In this document: in pieces, positions 34,335 through 45,850 of the stretch | Numbering within the stretch: the first letter of the stretch is position 1 | How the letters are laid out: each line of letters begins with the position of its first letter | Assembly: GCA_028015245.1 (NCBI GenBank) | Contig: CM051393.1 | Location: 12,433,036-12,497,035, forward strand | Source of the DNA: Cardamine occulta | Lineage: Eukaryota; Streptophyta; Magnoliopsida; Brassicales; Brassicaceae | Direction: 5' to 3' | Length of the DNA: 64,000 bases | Notes under the pieces: model-generated | Databases searched by the model: none | What the model was told of the DNA's origin: nothing | What the model saw: the letters and a program-made list of their open reading frames with translations, nothing else | Program-made: the position numbers and the translations under genes

Positions 34335-37045
34335 ATGGCGTCTTCATCTTCCTCATCGTCTTCTTCGTTTTCCTCTTTATTCGCCATCTTCGTACTGATT
34401 CTATTTGTTTCAACCGCCGAATCGTTGAAAACACTGTTTCATCCTCGCGATTTGCTTCCCCATTTGCCTAGAGAAATCTCATGGCCGATTCTCAACTCTC
34501 TTTACGGCGCCCCCGATCTCCTTCCTACTTTCATCGGATCAGTGAGTTCAGGGAACGATTCCGTTGATTGGAAAGGTGCTTGTTTCTATGAGAACACGGC
34601 TTGGTTGGAATTTCATAACAAGTCCGGTAGCGAGTTCGGTGGAGGCACGCTTCACATTAAGGTGAAAATGGAAATTAGAAAAAGAAACTCAAATTGTTCA
34701 TTTGTTCATTATGATCGTTGTGTTGCTTATTAAGTGATTATGGGAGTTATTGGTATATGGGCCCTCTTCAATTTTGACTTTTAAATACTTCAATTGCTGA
34801 CCGTTAAGTCTAGAAATTTTAGGGTTTTGGAATCCTGGAATTTTGGAGAAGAATTCGAATTATATCTGACCTTCTTCTCTGGTGAATACTCTTAGAAAAT
34901 GCTTCCTAATTCTTACTCGAATTAGGATTTTTATTGGTTTTTAGGAGAATTTGAACAATTGCTTAGTCTAGTGTGTGAGAAACCATTGTCAAAGATTTAG
35001 TTTTTGTATGAAGAATCGTTAGTTCTGTAGTTTCTCTTTTTGTGAGGGGATGGGAAGTTAATTTTAATTGATGAATACTAAACTTGATTTTGTTGTTGTT
35101 TGTTTATGAAGGCGGATAAGGCGCATAGTTGGACTTGTATGGATCTTTATGTCTTTGCAACTCCATATCGTGTGACATGGACTTGGTACTTCATTTCACG
35201 ACAGCATACCGTGGAATTTCCAGAGTGGGATGGAAAAGCTGAGTATGAATATGTAAGCTGTTGTTATCTTTTTGTTCAAATTTCGTTGCTATATCATTTG
35301 GTTTCCCCCATTTAGGGATTATATATGTATGAGATGTTGGGTACTTATTGGATCAGGTTAAGAACAAAGGAGTTTCAATCTTCCTTATGCACGCTGGGAT
35401 GTTAGGAACACTTCAAGCACTGTGGGATGTTTTTCCTCTCTTTACCAATACTGGCTGGGGAGAGAGCTCTAATATTGCGTTTCTTGAGAAGCATATGGGA
35501 GCTAGTTTTGAACCTCGTCCTGAACCATGGGTTACAAATGTTACAACCGATCAAATCCAATCCGGTGATTTCTTAGCTATTTCAAAGATTCGTGGGCGGT
35601 GGGGTGGTTTTGAGACCCTTGAGAAATGGGTGAGTGGAGCATATGCTGGTCATTCCGCTGTTTGCCTAAGAGACTCTGAAGGGAAACTATGGGTTGGTGA
35701 GTCGGGAAATGAAAATGAAAAGGTAACAATACTTCAAAGTGCTGCCTCAAAGTTAAGTTTTAACTACAATTAGACTTCTTTTGTTGAAATTTTTTAATTT
35801 ATTTTGGTCATAGGGAGAAGATGTAATAGCGATATTACCATGGGAGGAGTGGTGGGAGTTTGAACAGACCAAGGATGACTCGAATCCTCAAATCGCGCTG
35901 CTACCTTTGCATCCCGATGTTCGTGCTAAATTCAACAATACTGCTGCGTGGGAATATGCTCGCAGTATGGAGGGTAAACCATATGGTTATCACAATTTGA
36001 TTTTTAGCTGGATCGATACCGTTAGTGAAAACTACCCGCCTCCTCTAGATGCTAATCTTGTAGGTTTTTTCTTTCATTTCTCACAATGTTGATCCTGATA
36101 AATGAATATACACTTTCTAATTGGTTATATTTGAGCTATTTTTTGTTTCTTTCAGGTTGCATCTTTCATGACTGTTTGGAGCAAAATGCAGCCTGATTAT
36201 GCTGCTAATATGTGGAATGAAGCCTTGAACAAGCGACTAGGAACAGAGGTTTAAAATTTGTATCCTTGTTTCTATATACCTTTTGATATCTTACTTCTTC
36301 GATAAAAATCTGTTTTGGTTCGATTGTTATAATCACCCTAATTTCTAAACATCTTCATAATTCATAGATATATAATGGTTACTTAGTGCTTATCCTCATT
36401 TGAGATGGTCCTAAATCCTAATATTTGATTCTTCCGTACTGTTTAATCTTTGATTTCTGCATTTTCTATACTTCTATAATTTGACTTTGTTCCTTGTCCT
36501 TCTTTTTTCTCTTCTTCTCTAACATGGTCTAAATTGCAGGGTCTTGATCTTTCTGATGTACTGGTCGAAGTAGAAAAGCGCGGATCCTCTTTTGACCAAT
36601 TACTGGCAATTCCCGAACAAGACGATTGGTTATACAGTGATGGTAAATCGACCTCGTGCATCGCTTTCATCCTTGAAATGTACAAAGAAGCTGGTCTATT
36701 CGGTCCACTTGGTAGTTCCATTCAAGTCACGGAATTCACAGTAAGAACCAATACATAGTCTCTGTTTCCCTTCCTGCACGCAAGCTCTTCTGACCCGCAT
36801 TTTTTTTGTTTAATCTCTTCAATTTGCAGATCAAAGATGCTTACATGCTTAACTTTTTCGAGACCAACGCAAGTCGTCTTCCTAAATGGTGCAATGACAA
36901 TGACAACGTGAAGCTTCCTTACTGTCAAATACTTGGGAAATACCGAATGGAACTTCCTGGTTACAACACCATGGAACCATACTCGCACATGAATGAACAA
37001 TGTCCTTCTCTGCCTCCAAAGTACCATAGACCAGATAGCTGCTAA
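34335..37045 (+). CDS. Secretory-pathway protein of unknown function with a papain-like (YiiX/NlpC-P60 type) look
   Basis: Seven exons (34335-34661, 35112-35252, 35357-35722, 35814-36059, 36156-36248, 36540-36740, 36830-37045) in phase give 529 residues. A Ser-run and hydrophobic segment (residues 1 to about 30) form a signal peptide. The N-terminal third has WKGACFYENTAWLEFHN and WTCMDLYVFATPYR. The rest contains QIQSGDFLAISKIRGRWGG, then GAYAGHSAVCLRDSEGKLWV, and much later STSCIAFILEMYKEAG. GD...GHS...C-F...YKEAG in that order is what permuted NlpC/P60 (YiiX-like) cysteine peptidases or acyltransferases show, with His before Cys; this is inference. A. thaliana AT5G54870 matches by position; its old annotation as an inositol phosphatase has no support from motifs here. 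The protein looks intact. Confidence 0.8.
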
Positions 37046-37446
37046 CATTTAAACTGTATCTTCCTCAGATGTCTGTTGTTTGTTAGGAGAAAGTTTACGT
37101 TGAAAACTCAAGAATTACGTTATATGTTTGTGTGTATATATATTGATCAGATTTGTAGCTGCTCATCATGTATGGTTTGGATACGATTCACGAAATAGAA
37201 GTTAAAAGTATATCTTTTCAAAGACTTGAATTTTCACATTTAACAAAAGAAAAAAAAAAACAGACTTGAATTTTATCTAAACTTAACTAACACATCTAGA
37301 AGTATTTTCGTCAAAAATAGTCATCTTGAATTCGGTTTAATTTGGTTAATCTGGATTATAACAGGTCTGATTTTTAATCTCATCTTCCTCGTACAGAAGA
37401 AGAACTCAAAGAAGTAACAAAGTTGGAACTTTCAGTTCCTTTTCTA
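37046..37446. other. Short spacer before the DTW gene
   Basis: 3' UTR of the upstream gene followed by about 200 bases that should carry the promoter of the DTW gene. A short A-run lies near 37247-37260. Nothing else seen. Confidence 0.5.
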
Positions 37447-38655
37447 ATGTGTGTGATTTCATCAGAACAGATGATGGGCCATGTCGTGGCCCGGCCTCAG
37501 CTGATACTATCTCGAAGTAACTTCGGCGATTGTATACGGTGTCAGGGCTTGAGGGTTTCAAAAACCCTAAGAATGGATTCGCAATCTAAACGACCCACTT
37601 GCCCTTCTTGCGCTAAACCAAGCCAGCTCTGCCTCTGCAAGCGGATGCGATCTCCGTGTCTGGATAACCAGGTGAGTGTTACTATCCTTCAGCACAGTCT
37701 CGAGAGAAAGCACGCACTTAATTCAACTCGAATCGCTAGATTAGGGCTTAAGAATGTTAGTGTGACCACCGTTTTCGATGTACATAACGACGCAGAGTTC
37801 GTAATCAGAGTTATTGGATCGGGTTGCAGCAAGATTGGCACGAATCATTTGGATTCTGATTATAGGCTGGAGAATGGAGCCTCTTTGGAGTTTGATGATA
37901 GCTCAAAGTTAGGTAGTGGCAATGTGGAGAACTTAGAATCTGAGAAAAATGGGGTGCTTGTTGATCATGGAAGCTTGCAATTTGCTGAAAGTTTGAAGCT
38001 TTGTCAACATTCCGGTGAAATTTCTTGTCGGGATTCGCGGGTTACAGATAAGATAGGTTCTTGTGAAGATAGTAGATCAGAAGATTTGATAAGAATTTGT
38101 ATGAAGAAACAAGGTGTCATCAGCAATGTTACACACTCTTTGATGCTCGAAACCACTGTGGAGAATCCTAGTTTTGATCATATATTGGCTTCTCCAGCCG
38201 CCATGGATGTCTTAGCAAAAGGGTTTGTGGTAACAAAGTTTTCAGAAGGAAAGCGAGAATTTGAGCTCGAGGTTCCTCCTGGATCAGCATTGTTGTTCCC
38301 GAGTGAAGTATCGGTGAAGATCATTGATCTTAAAGTTAAAGATAGAGAGCTGAAGCTAAGGAATCTGATTGTTCTTGACGGGACATGGTCGAAGGCAAGA
38401 AGAATGTACATTGAGAATCCATGGCTGAAGATTTTGTGTTGTCATGTGAAGCTGGAAATGGAAGGCACAAGTTTATACAAAGAAGTTAGGAGACAGCCAA
38501 GAGAGGGATGTTTGTCGACAATAGAGAGTATTGTATATGCGATGAAGGAGATCGGTGAAGATCCTGAAGGTTTAGATAATATGCTGAATGTTTTTGAATC
38601 TATGGTTGAAGATCAAAGAAGATGTAAAGATGAGAATTTTGAAAAAGTTATCTGA
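37447..38655 (+). CDS. DTW-domain protein, likely tRNA acp3U-forming enzyme
   Basis: A 402-residue intronless frame. After a divergent N-terminus comes a zinc-ribbon-like RPTCPSCAKPSQLCLCKRM (C-x2-C...C-x-C). Next is VSVTILQHSLERKHALNSTRIA, the family's substrate-proximal block. A long low-conservation insert separates it from the motif IVLDGTWSKARRMYIENPWL that gives the DTW family its name (Asp-Gly-Thr-Trp here), then QPREGCLSTIESIVYAMKE. Known DTW proteins (TapT/TuaA in bacteria, DTWD1/DTWD2 in animals, plant DTWD2 homologues) transfer the aminocarboxypropyl group of SAM to uridine in tRNA. Several in-frame ATGs (37447, 37471, 37474 and 37573) are possible starts; I use the first. It corresponds by position to AT5G54880. 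Confidence 0.85.
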   Translation: MCVISSEQMMGHVVARPQLILSRSNFGDCIRCQGLRVSKTLRMDSQSKRPTCPSCAKPSQLCLCKRMRSPCLDNQVSVTILQHSLERKHALNSTRIARLGLKNVSVTTVFDVHNDAEFVIRVIGSGCSKIGTNHLDSDYRLENGASLEFDDSSKLGSGNVENLESEKNGVLVDHGSLQFAESLKLCQHSGEISCRDSRVTDKIGSCEDSRSEDLIRICMKKQGVISNVTHSLMLETTVENPSFDHILASPAAMDVLAKGFVVTKFSEGKREFELEVPPGSALLFPSEVSVKIIDLKVKDRELKLRNLIVLDGTWSKARRMYIENPWLKILCCHVKLEMEGTSLYKEVRRQPREGCLSTIESIVYAMKEIGEDPEGLDNMLNVFESMVEDQRRCKDENFEKVI

Positions 38656-38895
38656 AAAACAAACGATTTTGCTGTTGTAAGTTGTAACATGTAAGCTGAA
38701 AGAATCAGATTCTTCGTTTCTGGCAATTTATTCAGATAATAATTGGCAAGATATAAATATTGGGGTATGAGCAGCAAAATTTCATAGTTGTGGGCTAATT
38801 ATGTAAATTAGGATATATAAGTCTTGTAGAGTAAAACTGTTGTTGGCTTTCAAATTAACCCTACGAAGCAAACTCAGAGAGTGTTTAGTTTCCGA

Positions 38896-40665
38896 ATGCT
38901 TACAATTCGCAGAAGCTTAACTCTAGCAAAAGAGCCAAAAGATTCGTTTTTGTTTTTGTGTAATCTCCGAGCTCGATTTGTATCCACGGAGAACTATGAT
39001 CCACCATTTTCGCTTCTCTCTAAACCCACTAAACCTCCAAAAAAGAAGAAGAAGAAGAAGAAGAAGAAAACGCAGCAGGATCAATCGTCGGAGCCGGTAA
39101 ATAAACCGAAGATTCCGGTCATTTCAGACCTCCCTTTCGATTTTAGGTATTCGTATTCAGAAACCAATCCAGCAATTAAACCAATTGGATTCCGTGAACC
39201 GAAACGGTTTTCTCCATTCGGACCAGGTCGATTGGACCGGAAATGGACAGGGACTTCCGCACTAGCTTCGCCGGAGATTGATCAGAGCCAATGGGCAGAG
39301 GAGAGAGCAAAAGTTCTCGGCGAGCCTTTGACAGAGGAAGAAGTTACAGAGCTTGTTGAACGGTATCGGCATAGTGATTGTTCACGTCAGATCAATCTCG
39401 GTATAAACATTTTGATAAAGCTTTAAACTTTGAAAATTAGTTTAATCATCTTTCTCAATCTTAACGATATTTTGAATCATTTTGCTGAAATTTTTTATCT
39501 TTAAAATTAGTTTCTTGGTTTGATAAATTGAATTAGCTTCAAAGTTAAGAGGTTCTCTTCATTGTTTCTTTGGGATTTTGTGAATCTTAATGGTAGAAAC
39601 TTTTTTTGTTACATCTTTGTGTTGATATCACTTGTAAATTTGTGGTCTTCTTGAGGAGTATGAATCCTTATTTCTTCATTTTGTGATATAATCAAATTTT
39701 GAGATTGGAGCTTTGAAGCATTGAGTAACTCATGTGATTGGTCTATTCTAAATTTCGTCAATCAAACTGTTTGATCAACTTTGTTGTATTATCAGGGAAA
39801 GGCGGTGTGACTCACAATGTGATAGATGACATTCATAACCATTGGAAGAAAGCTGAGGCAGTGAGGATCAAATGCTTAGGAGTACCAACTCTTGACATGG
39901 ACAACATAAGTTTCCACCTCGAGGTTCATTCTTAGAGCTCAAGAACATGGTTCTGTTTCCATTTTCTTCTTTCGGTTAAACTAATTTTTCAAAACTACTA
40001 CTCATCTTACTATTGTTGTGTTCTTGATAGGAAAATCTGGTGGAAAGATTGTATACAGACACATAAACATTCTAGTTTTGTATCGAGGAAGGAATTATGA
40101 TCCGAAGAATCGTCCCATCATACCACTCATGTTGTGGAAGCCTTATCCACCAATATACCCAAAACTTGTAAAGAATGTTGCCGATGGGTTAACATTTGAA
40201 GAGACCAAAGATATGAGAAATCGTGGGCTTCATTCTCCTGCCCTAATGAAACTTAGTAAGTAGTACATTCGTCACAACGTTGTTGGTCGTATTTTCAGAT
40301 TTTCCTCATTTTTTTATTGGCATTTTGTATTTGTTCAGCTAGGAATGGTGTCTATGTTAACGTTGTGGGAAGAGTGAGGGAGGAGTTTGAAACAGAAGAG
40401 ATAGTGAGATTAGATTGCACACATGTTGGTATGAGTGACTGCAAACGAATCGGTGTGAAGCTAAAGGTATAGTTTACTCTCAATGGATTTTGCTTGTCTT
40501 GTCAGGTTATTTAGGATTGATCGTTAAATGTTGTGATCAAAATTGCAGGATTTGGTTCCATGTGTTCCTGTATTGTTCAAAGATGAGCAGATCATACTCT
40601 GGAGAGGGAAGAGGAATGTTGAAGAAGATATTGTTACTGTGTCAAACTTTGATCCAGAACAATGA
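38896..40665 (+). CDS. CRM-domain organellar group II intron splicing factor (mCSF2/CAF-like)
   Basis: Exons 38896-39400, 39796-39923, 40031-40255, 40339-40466, 40549-40665. The N-terminus (MLTIRRSLTLAKE) looks like a mitochondrial presequence; a lysine run follows at about residue 50. CRM domain 1 includes QINLGKGGVTHNVIDDIHNH and the later KSGGKIVYRHINILVLYRGR. CRM domain 2 includes NGVYVNVVGRVREEFETEE, ending LWRGKRNVEED. CAF-type proteins bind CRS2-like peptidyl-tRNA hydrolases and splice organellar introns; A. thaliana AT5G54890 is the mitochondrial member by position. Exon 3 starts GAAAATCT after the acceptor at 40030; one more A is needed to keep EKSGGK in frame. As read, translation would stop within about 12 codons. 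This may be a true one-base loss, an assembly error in an A-run, or use of a downstream acceptor. Confidence 0.82.
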
Positions 40666-41077
40666 TCCTGTGACCTGAACAAATCCAACTGTAGACCAAA
40701 ACTTCTTCATCAATACAACAAATCTTAGCCTATAGTCACTAATTTTAAAAAATTATGCGTTTCGGTTTAATTTTTTAGACTAACATCGGATCAGTCCAAA
40801 ATTTGTTCCTTAATCCTTATGAATATTAATTGTTGTCGTCTTAGCGAAGAATTAAAAGTGAAGGTAGGAAATTACTGTTAATTCAAAACCTAACCTAACC
40901 TAACCGGTTTAGCAGTATAACAACAAATGGGCTGAGCTGAAAGTTGTAAGATTGGGCCTATAAGAAAAGCCCACCCTACGATACAGACAGTATCAAGTAT
41001 AAAAGCAAGCGAAGCGAGACATTTTCGGGCATCATTTTCATTTCTCTTCCCCTAGATAAATCCTTGAAATCGTAGTG
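40666..41077. other. Short spacer, RBP45A promoter
   Basis: 3' UTR of the CRM gene then the RBP45A upstream region. It holds GGGCCTA and AAGCCCA words near 40955-40973 that resemble plant site II/GGCCCA promoter elements, common ahead of housekeeping genes. A TATAAAAG-like word lies at about 40998-41005. Confidence 0.5.
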
Positions 41078-43598
41078 ATGCAGCAACCACCGTCAAACGG
41101 CGCCGGAGCAGGGCAGATACCATCGGGACAGCAGCAGTTATGGATGATGATGCAACAGCAACAGCAGCAGCAGAGGCAGTCAGCGCCGTCACTGGTTCAA
41201 CACCAACAGTACGGAGCCGGATCTCAAAATCCAGGATCCGGTAGCGAGGTTCGGTCGTTATGGATCGGAGACTTGCAGCCATGGATGGACGAGAACTATA
41301 TCATGAACATCTTCGGTCAGTCTGGCGAGGTAAATTTCGTAATTCCTTTTCCCTGTTTTCACGTATGACGTATGCCCTAGCTAAGTAGCGTGATTCCGGA
41401 ATTTGTGGCCGCAGGCTCTATCAGCTAAAGTGATTCGTAATAAGCTGAGCGGACAATCTGAAGGTTATGGATTCATTGAGTTTGTGAGCCATTCTGTAGC
41501 TGAGAGGGTTTTGCAGACTTACAACGGTGCTCTAATGCCGAGTTCTGAACAGATGTTTAAGTTGAACTGGGCTCAGGTTGGAACTGGAGAGAAGCGTCAG
41601 AGTGAAGGGTTTGACTACACGGTTTTCGTAGGCGACTTGGCTCCTGAGGTCACTGACAACATGCTCAGTGATACGTTTAGGAATGTGTATGCGTCTGTTA
41701 AGGGTGCAAAGGTTGTGATTGATAGGACTACTGGAAGGTCCAAAGGGTATGGTTTTGTTAGGTTTGGGGATGAAAATGAGCAGATGCGAGCCATGTGTGA
41801 GATGAATGGTCAATACTGCTCGACTAGGCCTATGCGTACTGGGCCGGCTGCTAATAAGAAGCCTCTAACAATGCAACCAGGTATGTTTTACACTTAGGAG
41901 TTGTGTTCTGAGTATGCTGAATGGCGATATGTAGTTTGTTTGTGTGTTTAATCTTCTATGTTGTGCTTTATAATTGAGTGTCTTTCTGGTTGATGTATTT
42001 CTTTCTGATCGGTGAAGTTTGTTTTGTTCACTTGGTGCTGAAAGCATCCTGAAGCTTATAAAAATCAGCTCATGTTGTGTTAAAGCAGGAGAACAAGTGG
42101 CTCTCTTTGGGGGAGCCTGGAACTGATTTCAGCTGAAAATGATTCCACCTTATTGCGTGGCCTCATTTAGGTCAGTTGGTTATGTTTTCAGAAGAAGTTA
42201 AATACAAGTGGCTGTTATTAGCCTACAGTTTCAAATTACTTTCCAGTTCACTTAGACTATTTACTTTTCAGCCTTTTACCTTCAAATTAATTCTTTTCAT
42301 TTTCCGTAGCTCATTTTCCCCTTCTTTTATTTTGAGACTTACCTTAAAGTTAATGTTTCTTTTCTTAGTAGACTGTTGCAAGTCTTTTTCCTTCTTTTCA
42401 TAGTTGTTTCCTCTCTAGATTTATACATACTAGTAAACCTTGGCCAAGGCATTGTTTTGCAAGTTGATTACTAGGAGATTCTAATATCTAAGAAATTTGG
42501 ATGTAGGATAAAGAGTTTTGCTCTCATTTTTCTACGCCTGTGATCATGATCTTTGATATCCATGCTCAACGATTTTTGTATCAATATTCAACTAACTCTA
42601 GATTGTCGTGATCATGATCTTTGAACTGTATGTTGTTTGGTTTCTCTGCTGGTATCTTTGTTGTTCTTCAATTTAGTTTCTTTGTAGTTGTTTTACCATG
42701 TTGAGTGGGTTTATATGCAATATCAATAGAATTTTTATATCCGTTTCTCTTGAGTTCACTCACTTTTATTTGCAGCTATGTATCAAACTACTCAAGGAGG
42801 AAATCCTGGAGATAGCGATCCAAATAACACAACAGTACGTAGTTAGTTCTCTTTTGTTTCCCCCGAAATTGATATTTTTGCTAGACTATAAGTCTAATAC
42901 GTTCTACTTTCAGATTTTTGTTGGAGCTCTGGATGCTAGTGTTTCGGATGATGAATTAAAGTCAGTTTTTGGTCAATTTGGGGAGCTTGTTCATGTGAAA
43001 ATACCCCCGGGAAAACGTTGTGGATTTGTTCAATATGCCAACAGGTATAAATAGTCATATCAGCCATTCACCGTGAATACAAACTCGTTTCGTTCTTTTT
43101 TTGCATACTTAATTATTCCCTTTGTCGTGCTTCAGGGCATCTGCAGAGCATGCACTTTCGATGCTGAATGGATCACAGTTAGGAGGACAAAACATCCGTC
43201 TTTGGTGGGGTCGTAGTCCTAACAAGCAGGTTGGTTTGTACCTCTTTTATCTCTCTCCCTCAGTTTCTCAAATTTCTACCTTTAAAACTTGAGACAGTGA
43301 TATTATGAGCAAAATCATAACTTAAAACTTTGTAGTCACAGCCTGATCAAGCCCAATGGAACGGTGGTGGATACTATGGATACCCTCCACAGCCACAGGG
43401 GTATGAACCATATGTTTATGCACCTCAACCTCCTCAGGATCCTAATGCGTACTATGCCGGCGGGTACACTGGCTACAGCAACTATCAGCAGCATCGGCAG
43501 GTAACTCAATTGCACTAACAACAAATAACAATTTTTAAAAAAGATTTGCCACATGTGAATATGCTCTTCTTACTATTTTTGTTATTCCAATGCAGTGA
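41078..43598 (+). CDS. RBP45A: Poly(A)-binding RNA-recognition protein RBP45A
   Basis: Nuclear RNA-binding protein of the RBP45/47 group, which binds U-rich and poly(A) RNA. Exons: 41078-41329, 41415-41880, 42776-42834, 42914-43044, 43136-43229, 43336-43500, 43596-43598, giving 389 residues (A. thaliana 387). A Gln-rich N-terminus precedes three RRMs: RRM1 (SLWIGDL ... EGYGFIEF), RRM2 (TVFVGDLAPEVTD ... SKGYGFVRF) and RRM3 (IFVGALDASVSD ... KRCGFVQYAN). A Gly/Tyr/Gln-rich tail ends YQQHRQ. The last exon holds only the stop codon. Intron 2 is long (895 bases). Alternative poly(A) or retention of the last intron would add only a few residues. The reading frame is clean. Confidence 0.94.
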
Positions 43599-44163
43599 AA
43601 GGATCAACGGCTTTTTCTACCTATGTCTTAGAAGAAAATATGAGTCATTGAGTCTTGTAATAGGACTTAGATTAAGAGTGCCCTATCTTTTCTCTTTTTA
43701 TTTGATGTGAGTTTTATTTTGCAAATGATTTACTATTTGGATCTGCTATGAACATGTTTGTTGAATGTAGAAAACTCTTTTATGTTTTTAAAAGTTTTGT
43801 CCAAAAACAATCGAATTTACCATTTGCTAGTGGTCAAACCTATAAATTGTCATCAAGATTTGGTCAATGATGAACACTCCAAATTCAAGTTTCAAAAGAA
43901 TAAAGGGTATGATAGAAAATCTAATACAAAGCTTATCTGATTACGACAGAAAGCATATAATATCGAATTTACCGAGTAACAAGTAAATTATCTTCTTCGT
44001 AGTTACACACAAGTTAAAAATCCAGTTACTTTTTTCCTCGTAGTAGACAATCCAAAGCACAAAATTCAATAGGTGGAAACAACTCACAAATTTTTCCACT
44101 GAATGATAAACTTCGCATCTATTCTCGGTGTACAACAGAAAAGGCTTTAAAATTATTGAGATT
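43599..44163. other. 3' UTR of RBP45A and convergent spacer
   Basis: No coding frame. Ends at the stop codon of the helicase relic, which lies on the opposite strand. Confidence 0.5.
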
Positions 44164-45031
44164 TCATAACTGTGTTATCAATTTGAGAGCTATTTCTTTG
44201 AGCTGAGCTATGGAGAAAGAATCTGTGTTGATCTTTCCTCCTTCCTGTTCTTCATTGTCAAGGAAGATTTTCTTCGCTCTTTTGCTGTTTCTTCCTGTTT
44301 CTTCATCTGATGATCCAGAACCATCATGGCCTTCTTCTTCTTCATCATCTTCTTCTTCATCCTCCATGGCTCCTCTCTTCCTCTTAATCTTCTGTTTCAT
44401 AGCTAGTTTGTAGGAACAAAACGATAGGGATTTGATAATAAGTTGAGGTTTATGCTCTTTTACCTTCATCAAGGGCTACTTCAGTTTCTGTTGCAGTAGC
44501 TACTCTTGCTAAGGGAGCCAATGAATTGCCTTCCTCATCAAAAACAACCCTGGTCCCAACTGGTCTGTGTAGATTGATCTTCAGCTTCTTCTTGTTTAAA
44601 GAAATTTATACGCATAAATAAGCATGAAAAGATTGGATCGAATGAATACATAGTTGATGGAATGTGAAAACCATACATGGTAACTTCTTGGTCCTTGGTT
44701 GATTTTTCTACTTCCTTCCCTGCTTCATGTGGCTTGAGAGCAAAATCGTCTTCCTCTAAATCTTCACCAAGAAGATCTTTTTTTACAACCGGAGGTGCTT
44801 CATATTTCTTTGTTTGAACGTTTCGACATTTAGGAGCCATTGGTAGACCAAGTGAAGCAGAAAAGTTTTCAATCGACAACTTCGTCACATCAAAAATCTC
44901 TTATCTCTTCTTTTGTCAATGGACTTCAGATATGTGGTGAAGGCTCTCTCAGCAACATCTTTAAGTTTTCGATTCTCGACTAACAATTTAGCCAAGCGTC
45001 CAGAAATCTCCTGCAAATTTTGGTCGTTCGC
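44164..45031 (-). pseudogene. C-terminal relic of a DEAD-box helicase (RH32-like)
   Basis: Three pieces on the minus strand match the tail of the RH32-type (Dbp4/DDX10-like) DEAD-box helicase I remember for AT5G54910. The pieces are ANDQNLQEISGRLAKLL ... ERAFTTYLKSIDKRRDK (45031 to about 44900), KLSIENFSASLGLP ... KKDLLGEDLEEDDFALKP (44888 to about 44680) and KKLKINLHRPVGTRVV ... DEEGNSLAPLA (about 44610-44480). After these come MKQKIKRKRGAMEDEEE ... GRNSKRAKKI (44400-44164). The whole helicase core (motifs Q to VI) is missing upstream of 45031. One base is lost near 44899 (KRRDK then a shifted frame). The coiled segment between LDEE and MKQKIK is deleted. It is therefore a truncated, frameshifted remnant. 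The normal helicase acts in ribosome biogenesis; a functional copy must lie elsewhere. Confidence 0.85.
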
Positions 45032-45850
45032 CTGTGTGAACAAAAAATTCTTTAATATCAAATAACCGAGATATGTTTTCTACCACAGTAGAGAGACTCA
45101 AAGAACCGACTAACCGGCCCATGCCAATTCCAGTTTCTAATGGTTGCTATGGCACAAAGTTCCTATAGAGAGACTTATTTTCATTTTCATTACCTTTTAT
45201 TATTTGCCTCCCAGCATAATAAGGTCATATTATAAAAGTTTTGATCCGTAGTTAAAATTAAAGACTCGTTTGTTATTTTTGATTTTTTCTTCCTTATTGA
45301 TATACATATAAAGATAGGTGATAACGTGGATTTTTTTTAGATGGAAAATAATAAGATCCAATATTCTTCTATTGGATCCAATTTTCGATAAATAATTTAT
45401 CCAACAGTTTCTTCTTTGTATCCATTAGCCTATGTTTTCACAAAAATTTTATCAAATGGTAGTTTAATGACGTCTCTGGAAGTTGAATTCCAAAATATGA
45501 GTTAAGACAGAAAAATTTATTGACGTCAAATTTTTTTAGTGAATTAGAGAGATTGATTGAATCCTATTTCATCACAAAGAAGAGAAACTAGAAGTTATGC
45601 TGATTTGAATGAGTGATTATATTTCGTTTCTTTTAGAATCTTATGATGCAAGAAAATACTGTATCAGGAACTCATAGATTTAGTGAAGAAAAGTTTGTTT
45701 TGATTTCGAAAGAGTTATTATGAGCATTTATATAATGAATGATTGTGCTGAAATTATTAGGCTAGAAAAAAGTTAGATTACTGTAGTTTTCCTATTCTGA
45801 TTACAAAGAGATGAAATCAGACATTAAAGCTCTAAAGAATCTGCAGAAGA
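45032..45850. other. Spacer where the helicase core would be expected
   Basis: AT-rich sequence with no helicase motif in any frame. The break in similarity is at the exon border near 45031. Nothing else was recognised. Confidence 0.55.

Noticed and set aside
34335..37045. Inositol-1,4,5-trisphosphate 5-phosphatase
   Set aside because: I recall this label from older annotation, but none of the 5-phosphatase catalytic motifs (for example WxGDxNxR or PxWCDRxL) is visible.
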